Of a stretch of DNA of 59,378 nt, positions 54,277 to 59,378 are shown piece after piece. Numbering within the stretch: position 1 is the first letter of the stretch; each line of letters begins with the position of its first letter. The notes beneath the pieces are model-generated. The model was not told where the DNA came from. It saw only the letters and a program-made list of their open reading frames with translations, and searched no databases. This DNA is from an uncultured Oscillospiraceae bacterium. GTDB lineage: Bacteria; Bacillota; Clostridia; Oscillospirales; Oscillospiraceae. A program made the position numbers and the translations under genes. The stretch lies in NCBI GenBank assembly GCA_947630755.1, contig CANRIU010000010.1, forward strand, positions 1 to 59,378, read 5' to 3'.

Positions 54277-55026
54277 TCAAAGCCCTCTTCCGAAGGTCTC
54301 CCACATTATCACCGACGCCGCCACGGCGGCGTTTAGGGACTCGCACTCCGGCGCCATGGGGATTATCACCCTCCCGGCGCAAAGCCCGAGAAGCTCCGGG
54401 GAAAGCCCCGACCCCTCGTTTCCCACCGCCACGGCGGCGCCCTTCAAGTCCACGCCACGAATGTCCTGCGCGTCCCTTGAGAGGGCCGCGCCGTAGACCG
54501 GGGTCTCCCGGGAGAGCTCCCTTATCTCCTCCAGCGTCAGCACCGCCGTCCTCTGGCGGAACACCGCGCCCATTGACGCCCGTGCTGTTTTCGGCCCGAA
54601 GACATCCGCGCAGTCCCCCGTCAGCGCCACCAGCGGCACGCCAAAGGCCCCGGCGGACCGGAGGACCGTCCCCACGTTGCCCGGGTCCTGGATATTCTCA
54701 AGTATCACCGCCCCGCGAAGGCTCTCCGGCCTTTCGCTCCGGGGCATACCCACGGTGAACACCACGCCCTGCGGGGTCCTCATGGGGGACGCCGCCTCCA
54801 TGACCTCCCGGGTCACGGCGTACATCTGGGCTCCCGGCGGCACAAGCCCCCGGTCCTCGCCGCAGACCATTACCTCGCGTACCTGCGCGCCCCATTTGAC
54901 GGCCTCCTCAAGGAGCTTCCAGCCGTCGCAGATGTACTCCCCCGCCTCACGCCTGAAAGACGGCGACCCGGCGAGGTGCCTGAAGTGGGCGACGCGCTCA
55001 TTTTTCCGGCTCGTGATTTCCCTCAC
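54277..55026 (-). CDS. TrmH/SpoU-family RNA 2'-O-methyltransferase
   Basis: A 249-residue SPOUT methyltransferase. The N-terminal ITSRKNERVAHFRHLAGSPSFR is a substrate-binding region. The knotted core contains ENIQDPGNVGTVLRSAGAFGV near 115, VAVGNEGSGLSPEL near 200, and IPMAPECESLNAAVAASVIMWE near 220, which are motifs 1-3 of SpoU. GTG 55026 is chosen because GGGGGTGAGG lies just before it; a GTG at 55053 has no ribosome site. It is the first gene of the seven-gene operon. The modified nucleotide is not known. Confidence 0.92.
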   Translation of the reverse strand: MREITSRKNERVAHFRHLAGSPSFRREAGEYICDGWKLLEEAVKWGAQVREVMVCGEDRGLVPPGAQMYAVTREVMEAASPMRTPQGVVFTVGMPRSERPESLRGAVILENIQDPGNVGTVLRSAGAFGVPLVALTGDCADVFGPKTARASMGAVFRQRTAVLTLEEIRELSRETPVYGAALSRDAQDIRGVDLKGAAVAVGNEGSGLSPELLGLCAGRVIIPMAPECESLNAAVAASVIMWETFGRGL

Positions 55027-55121
55027 AGCCTCACCCCCGGCAGTGTCCGGCACAGGCGGGATAAGATATGGTTTGTCAAAATATCCTCCCCTAAAATGCC
55101 AAATTCCGTAATTATTTTCTC

Positions 55122-55150
55122 ATTATACATTATATATTTGGAATTTACAA
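55122..55150 (-). promoter_or_regulatory. Promoter of the seven-gene housekeeping operon
   Basis: Minus-strand TTGTAA (55145-55150), 17 bases, TATAAT (55122-55127), about 95 bases before the TrmH-type gene. Genes from 55026 to 46484 follow with gaps of at most 61 bases or overlaps, and no other promoter of this quality. Confidence 0.8.
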
Positions 55151-55201
55151 GCTAAAGTGGGAAATTTTTCACTGTATCAATGATTTCCGGACAGAAATGT
55201 A

Positions 55202-55237
55202 CAAAAAAAGCGGGCTCCCGCCCGCAAAAGCCCGCTT
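55202..55237 (-). terminator. Terminator after recR
   Basis: On the minus strand AAGCGGGC (55230-55237 complement) pairs with GCCCGCTT (55208-55215 complement), followed by seven T. It ends the rpe-recR transcript. Confidence 0.85.
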
Positions 55238-55321
55238 GCGCATACACGCAGAAAATCAACTCCCCGCCCGGAGCGCCCTGCCCCGGGCGGGGAAACCGCC
55301 CGCATATTATCTTATCGATAA

Positions 55322-55921
55322 TCAAATCTCCTGTCGGCCCTCCAGCGCCCGCATGAGCGTAGCGTCGTCGGCAAACTCAAGGCTCGCCCCCACGGGGATG
55401 CCGTAGGCCAGTCTCGTCACCTTCACCCCGAAGGGCTTTATGAGCCGGGAGATATACTTCGCCGTCGTCTCCCCCTCGGTGTCCGGGTTCATGGCCATAA
55501 TTACCTCCCGGATGCCCCCCTGGGCCACCCGGTCCACAAGCTCCCTGATTTTTATATCGTCCGGCCCCACCCGGTTTAACGGCGATATAACGCCGTGGAG
55601 CACATGGTACTTGCCGTTGTACTCCCTCGCACGCTCGATAGCCGCCACGTCCTTCGGGCTCGCCACAACGCATACCACCCCGTCCTCCCGGGAGTCCGAG
55701 CGGCAGATGGGGCACTCATCCTCGTCGGTGAGGTTCTGGCATATGGGGCAGGTGTGGACGTTTGCCTTCGCGGCAAGTATGGCGTCTGCAAAGCTCTTTG
55801 CCTCCGCCTCCGAGAGGGACAGTATGTGGAAGGCCAGCCTCTGGGCGGATTTTAGTCCCACACCCGGGAGAGAGGCGAATTTTTCAACAAGGTCGTCCAG
55901 CGCCGACGGAAAAAAGCTCAT
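55322..55921 (-). CDS. recR: Recombination protein RecR
   Basis: A 199-residue protein that works with RecO/RecF to load RecA at gaps. The helix-hairpin-helix region FASLPGVGLKSAQRLAFHIL near 15, the zinc finger CPICQNLTDEDECPIC near 57, and the Toprim domain (GVVCVVASPKDVAAIE, VIMAMNPDTEGETTAKYI near 130) are complete. GAGAGGTG before the ATG and a 4-base overlap (ATGA) with the rpe stop set the start. In most Firmicutes recR follows dnaX and ybaB; neither is here. Confidence 0.96.
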   Translation of the reverse strand: MSFFPSALDDLVEKFASLPGVGLKSAQRLAFHILSLSEAEAKSFADAILAAKANVHTCPICQNLTDEDECPICRSDSREDGVVCVVASPKDVAAIERAREYNGKYHVLHGVISPLNRVGPDDIKIRELVDRVAQGGIREVIMAMNPDTEGETTAKYISRLIKPFGVKVTRLAYGIPVGASLEFADDATLMRALEGRQEI

Positions 55922-56568
55922 TTCGCACCTCTCAAAATATCTATCTCCAGCTCCCGCTTCAGCGCGGAGAAAACGCCGCTCCCCGCCACCAGCACGTCCG
56001 CCCCGGCGTCGGCGCATATTCTGGCGGTGACCCGGTTGATGCCGCCGTCCACCTCCACATAGCACCCTCTCCCGGCGCTGAGAGCGAGCCTTTTCGCCTG
56101 AGAGATCTTCTCCGGCGTGCCCTCCATGAAAGACTGCCCCCCGAAGCCCGGCTCCACGCCCATTATGAGTATCTGGTCCAGAAGGTCCGCGTAGGGCTCC
56201 AGCGCGCTCACCTTCGTCCCTGGCTTGACGCTGAGCCCCGCCTTCTTCCCCCGGGCGTGTATAAGCTCCAGCCCGCGCCGCACGTTCTCCGGCGTATCGG
56301 CCTCCACATGAAATACAACGATGTCCGCCCCGGCGTCGCAGAAGCGCTCCACAAAGTTGATAGGCTCCACTATCATCAGGTGCACGTCCAGCGGCAGGCG
56401 CGTCACCCGCCGCACATCCCTTATCACAGGCAGGCCGAAGGAAATATTCGGTACGAACCTGCCGTCCATCACATCAAAGTGGAGATAATCCGCGCTCTCC
56501 ACCGACGCCAGCTCCTGTCCCAGCCTTGTAAAATCAGCGGAAAGTATAGACGGTGCAATTTTGACCAT
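55918..56568 (-). CDS. rpe: Ribulose-phosphate 3-epimerase
   Basis: A 216-residue TIM-barrel enzyme interconverting ribulose-5-phosphate and xylulose-5-phosphate. It starts MVKIAPSILSADF, with metal-binding histidine and aspartate in LHFDVMDGRFVPN near 35, DVHLMIVEP near 65, MGVEPGFGGQSF near 140, and VDGGIN near 175. AAGGGGG lies 6 bases before the ATG. It is the first gene of an operon with recR. The mRNA has a GC-rich leader of about 160 bases with strong hairpins (see separate entry). Confidence 0.96.
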   Translation of the reverse strand: MVKIAPSILSADFTRLGQELASVESADYLHFDVMDGRFVPNISFGLPVIRDVRRVTRLPLDVHLMIVEPINFVERFCDAGADIVVFHVEADTPENVRRGLELIHARGKKAGLSVKPGTKVSALEPYADLLDQILIMGVEPGFGGQSFMEGTPEKISQAKRLALSAGRGCYVEVDGGINRVTARICADAGADVLVAGSGVFSALKRELEIDILRGAK

Positions 56569-56727
56569 GCTTATCCCCCTTACGTCACTCGAGGACCCCT
56601 CCCGGCATAAAATTAAGTAGTCGGTCGGCGCCGGCCGACTTTCACATAGGGGCCGGGGAGCCCGGGCGGTACCGCCCCGGTTCTCCGCCCCACCGGGCCC
56701 CGGCAGGGATGGCTTATCTAATCCTCT
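56569..56727 (-). ncRNA. Structured leader or small RNA upstream of rpe (class not recognised)
   Basis: Between a clear promoter and rpe lie about 160 GC-rich bases without a gene. On the minus strand GGGGCC and GGCCCC about 50 bases apart close a long hairpin (about 56646-56697), and a near-perfect palindrome at 56620-56641 (AGTCGG...CCGACT) forms a second. The second is followed by only a weak T stretch. It matches no riboswitch consensus I could recognise. Confidence 0.45.
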
Positions 56728-56733
56728 GGGGGA

Positions 56734-56763
56734 ATTATACCCCCTATATGTTGTGTCAGTCAA
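56734..56763 (-). promoter_or_regulatory. Promoter of rpe-recR
   Basis: Minus-strand TTGACT (56758-56763), 18 bases, TATAAT (56734-56739). Confidence 0.8.
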
Positions 56764-56862
56764 GCGCGGCGGGGCGAATAATCGAAAAATTTTGCAGCTT
56801 TCTCCCCTTTCAGGGAAAACCCGCCCGGAAAAGGCCGGACGGGTCGAAGCGGCAGATGCGGT

Positions 56863-57753
56863 TTACATAATCTCGTCCTCTTTTTTACGTCTGCCTCTCA
56901 CCGCCGCAGCTGTGTAGACCACAAGGACCGTGGTGAGCGCAAGTCCCGCGTAGGCCAGGACCGTGACCGCAACGGACCGGATCGTAAGGAGGCGTGGGGG
57001 GAGGGCGCCGCCCTCTGCCACGGACAAAACGGCGTTGTTGATGGCGGTCCCCAGCGCCGGCAGGCCGGCAAGCCTTATAAGCCACCCCGCCCCCAGAATA
57101 AGCCAGGTCTTTTTACCACGGGGGACTGCCACGTCCCGGAAGGACAGCGCGGTCCAGAGTATCAGGCCCAGTACCGCCAGGAGCTCCGCCAGGGAGACGA
57201 CGTCCGCCATGGTGTTCCCAGCAGAATACGCCCTGTAACGCAGTGTGAAGAGCGCAGTGTCCCACCTCGTCCCGTTGGTGACGGTGACAAACAGCGACAC
57301 CACCCCGAACGCTGCCCAGGCGCACCACAGCCCCGGCCTTCTCCGGCAAAACAGGCATATCATTCCGCAGATGACAAAAGGCGCCGCCGCCATAAGCCCC
57401 ATGGGGAGGCCAATATAGAGCCCGATGATGAGGACCGCGAGGGCCGCCGCCGTCAACAGCACTATCCCCACGGTCCTCCGGGCCGGGGCGGGCTCCCGCT
57501 CGACGTACACCGTCCTGACCTCCGGCGCAGCGGGCTCCGGCGGGTTCTCCCGGGGACGTATGTCCCGGATGAGCTCATCGAGGCTCACGTCAAAAAGCTC
57601 CGCCAGCCGCAAAAGCTTCTCCAGCTCCGGTACTGAGACATCCGTCTCCCACTTGCTCACCGACTGCCGCGAGACCTCCAGCGTCTGGGCCAGCGCCTCC
57701 TGGGACATGCCCTTTTTCTGCCTGAGACGGCTGATATTTGTTCCGAGACTCAT
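56863..57753 (-). CDS. XRE-family regulator with C-terminal membrane domain
   Basis: A 296-residue protein. Residues 1-65 are an XRE-type HTH (ISRLRQKKGMSQEALAQTLEVSRQSVSKWETDVSVPELEKLLRLAELFDVSLDELI). A short linker precedes about six membrane segments in residues 95-290. Such membrane-anchored XRE proteins are common in Clostridia; many respond to envelope or antimicrobial signals, but this one has no neighbour that reveals a target. AAAGGGGTGACGGGAT precedes the ATG. It is a single gene between the rpe promoter region and the groEL 3' region. Confidence 0.88.
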   Translation of the reverse strand: MSLGTNISRLRQKKGMSQEALAQTLEVSRQSVSKWETDVSVPELEKLLRLAELFDVSLDELIRDIRPRENPPEPAAPEVRTVYVEREPAPARRTVGIVLLTAAALAVLIIGLYIGLPMGLMAAAPFVICGMICLFCRRRPGLWCAWAAFGVVSLFVTVTNGTRWDTALFTLRYRAYSAGNTMADVVSLAELLAVLGLILWTALSFRDVAVPRGKKTWLILGAGWLIRLAGLPALGTAINNAVLSVAEGGALPPRLLTIRSVAVTVLAYAGLALTTVLVVYTAAAVRGRRKKEDEIM

Positions 57754-57860
57754 ATCCCGTCACCCCTTTCACCGCTATTTTGCCACAAAAACCGCGTAAA
57801 GTCCATAAACCCGCGCTTTGAATTTGCGCAACCAGCAGTTTACATCCCCCAATTTCATCA

Positions 57861-57890
57861 AAAAAAGCCCCGTCCCAACCGGACAGGGCT
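57861..57890 (-). terminator. Terminator downstream of groEL and element C
   Basis: On the minus strand AGCCCTGTCC pairs with GACGGGGCT (one mismatch) and is followed by seven T. It lies after element C, so the groEL transcript would include that element before ending here. Confidence 0.75.
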
Positions 57891-57896
57891 CAATCT

Positions 57897-58151
57897 TTTG
57901 CCAACTCTAAATTCAATATTTTTTCCGGCGAAATGCGCGTCGGGAAAAAATACCTTTTGTCGCCCAAGTTGGCGCCCGCAGGCGCCATGCAAGCGAGCAA
58001 CCGCCGCTACGCGGCGGCTCTTAGCGAGTCGCAGTGCCCCTTCGGGCCGTGCGTACAACGTGACAGCAGGGAAAATTTTATGAATTCCGCAGAATTCATA
58101 AAATTTTCCCGCATGTTCCCCTCTTGGTCAAAGGCCCCGGCCTTTGACCAA
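57897..58151 (-). repeat. Structured dispersed element, copy C
   Basis: This fills most of the 398-base gap between the XRE gene and groEL. On the minus strand after the groEL stop: a TTGGTCAAAGG/CCTTTGACCAA hairpin (58124-58151), the motif CAAGAGGGGAACATGCGG (58109-58126; one change and one inserted base relative to A and B), a perfect 19-bp stem (58092-58110 with 58069-58087), an extra GC-rich part with several small hairpins (57965-58060), and the module 57909-57963 shared with copy B. Confidence 0.8.
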
Positions 58152-59378
58152 TTAATACATTCCGCCCATGTCCGGGTTGGGAGCGGCAGCGGGCGCGGGA
58201 GGCTCGGGCTTGTCGGCAACCAGGGACTCGGTGGTGAGGACGATGGAGGCGATGGAGGCGGCGTTCTCCAGAGCGGAGCGGCAGACCTTGGTGGGGTCCA
58301 CAACGCCGTCGGCGATCATATCCACATACTCCTCGGAGGCGGCGTTGAAGCCGTAGTTGGGGGAGTCGGAGTTCTTCACGTTGTTGAGGATAACGGCCCC
58401 CTCAAGACCCGCGTTGGCGGCGATCTGCTTGATGGGTGCCTCAAGGGCGCGGGCGATCATTGCAACGCCTGTCCTCTCGTCGCCGTGGGTCTCCTTGAGG
58501 AGCTTCTCCACCGCCTTGGAGGCGACAACATATGCTGTGCCGCCGCCGGCGACGATGCCCTCCTCCACTGCGGCGCGGGTGGCGTTGAGAGCGTCCTCAA
58601 TGCGCAGCTTCTTGTCCTTCATCTCTGTCTCGGTGGCAGCGCCGACCTTGATGACAGCCACGCCGCCGGCAAGCTTGGCAAGGCGCTCCTGAAGCTTCTC
58701 GCGGTCGTAGTCGGAGGTGGAGACCTCGTACTCGTTCTTTATCTGGGCGACACGGGCGGCTATCTCGGACTTGTCCCCGGCGCCGTCAACGATGATGGTG
58801 TTCTCCTTGGTGGCCTTGACCTGACGGGCCTGACCCAGCATACCCAGGGTGGCGTCCTTGAGCTCCATGCCGATGTCGGAGCTTATGACCTCGCCTCCGG
58901 TGAGGACGGCGATGTCGCGGAGCATCTCCTTGCGCCTGTCACCGAAGCCGGGTGCCTTGACGCACAGGCAGTTGAAGGTGCCGCGGATCTTGTTGAGGAT
59001 GAGGGTGGCAAGGGCCTCGCCCTCCACGTCCTCGGCGATAATGACAAGCTTCTTGCCCGCCTGGATCACCTGCTCAAGCAGGGGCAGGATCTCCTGAATA
59101 TTGCTTATCTTCTTGTCGGTGATGAGTATCAGGGGCTCGTCATAGACAGCCTCCATCTTGTCGGTGTCGGTGACCATGTAGGGGGTGATGTAGCCACGGT
59201 CGAACTGCATACCCTCGACGACCTCGGAGTAGGTCTCGGCGGTCTTGGACTCCTCAACGGTGATAACGCCGTTCTGGCCCACCTTCTCCATGGCCTCGGC
59301 AATGAGCTTGCCGATGGTCTCCTCGCCGGAGGAGACGGTGCCCACGCGGGCGATGTCCTCGGTGCCGGTGACGGGCTG
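58152..59378 (-). CDS. groL: 60 kDa chaperonin GroEL (5' end beyond the window)
   Basis: The last 408 residues of the chaperonin that folds proteins inside a GroES-capped ring. The frame is open to the window edge, where it reads [18 protein letters not shown], the region normally near residue 135; the N-terminal part is outside. Visible family features are [91 protein letters not shown], and the C-terminal repeat ending DMGGMY. The 3' UTR carries structured element C. groES would be expected upstream, outside the window. Confidence 0.97.
   Translation of the reverse strand, partial: QPVTGTEDIARVGTVSSGEETIGKLIAEAMEKVGQNGVITVEESKTAETYSEVVEGMQFDRGYITPYMVTDTDKMEAVYDEPLILITDKKISNIQEILPLLEQVIQAGKKLVIIAEDVEGEALATLILNKIRGTFNCLCVKAPGFGDRRKEMLRDIAVLTGGEVISSDIGMELKDATLGMLGQARQVKATKENTIIVDGAGDKSEIAARVAQIKNEYEVSTSDYDREKLQERLAKLAGGVAVIKVGAATETEMKDKKLRIEDALNATRAAVEEGIVAGGGTAYVVASKAVEKLLKETHGDERTGVAMIARALEAPIKQIAANAGLEGAVILNNVKNSDSPNYGFNAASEEYVDMIADGVVDPTKVCRSALENAASIASIVLTTESLVADKPEPPAPAAAPNPDMGGMY

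Noticed and set aside
56569-56727. FMN, ZTP, T-box or yybP-type riboswitch before rpe
   Set aside because: I compared the leader with the conserved cores I know and found none, so it is left as an unclassified structured leader.
58152-59345. A GTG start of groEL at 59345
   Set aside because: The frame stays open to the window end and the residues before it match internal GroEL sequence, so the gene is truncated by the window, not short.

Overview
The window looks like chromosome from a GC-rich, endospore-forming Clostridia member, most plausibly of the Oscillospiraceae/Ruminococcaceae type. The evidence is spoIIR, the clostridial addB-addA pair, an Lrp/aminotransferase pair, SLH-domain surface proteins, two DegV proteins, a family II pyrophosphatase with CBS domains, a YtrA-type GntR/ABC cassette, a MEP-pathway ispE, and no outer-membrane genes. 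The genus is an inference. There is no sign of a prophage, transposase, integrase or CRISPR array.

Layout. 1-212: tRNA-Asp and tRNA-Val on the minus strand behind a consensus promoter. 309-3381: a secreted Ig-like/SLH protein, then an autoregulated GntR-ABC ATPase-permease operon with a long palindromic operator. 3582-10728 (minus): rpmE, addA, addB. 10942-14911: a NodB-like lipoprotein and an LTA-synthase-like sulfatase, both with Pro/Asp-rich linkers. 14912-18128 (minus): spoIIR; then an Lrp regulator, aminotransferase and ispE, translationally coupled. 18320-21244: mecA-like adaptor, smpB, cyclophilin, SDR and tmRNA (ssrA), so both trans-translation factors lie within 2.5 kb. 21312-22385 (minus): ADP-ribosylglycohydrolase. 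22633-29976: two carbohydrate/metabolite modules (GPH symporter + GH36 glycosidase + DegV; MFS + glycerophosphodiesterase; DegV).

30233-38562: a beta-CASP nuclease, flavin reductase, cyclase and asparaginase, a zinc-ribbon membrane protein, and a probable operon of CBS-pyrophosphatase, cupin and a TIR-domain protein whose C-terminal half resembles a macro domain. 38852-41224: an unusual exported M3-type peptidase with SLH repeats. 41377-44498: a Crp/Fnr-like regulator and a NitT/TauT-type ABC transporter. 44495-46370 (minus): an ECF sigma/anti-sigma pair with a recognisable ECF promoter. 46484-55026 (minus): a seven-gene housekeeping operon (TrmH-type methylase, dprA, topA, trmFO, plsX, rnc, radical SAM). 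55322-56568 (minus): rpe-recR behind a structured leader. 56863-57753 (minus): an XRE regulator with a membrane domain. 58152-59378 (minus): groEL, cut by the window edge.

The two observations I rate highest are these. (1) A dispersed structured element occurs three times, each immediately downstream of a minus-strand gene (rpmE, the beta-CASP nuclease gene, groEL). It has a near-identical 17-base motif next to a long perfect stem whose sequence differs completely between copies while pairing is kept. (2) The TIR/macro-like protein is coupled to a cupin and a CBS-pyrophosphatase, a candidate NAD-nucleotide signalling or defence module. No database search was possible; family calls rest on motifs read from the translations.
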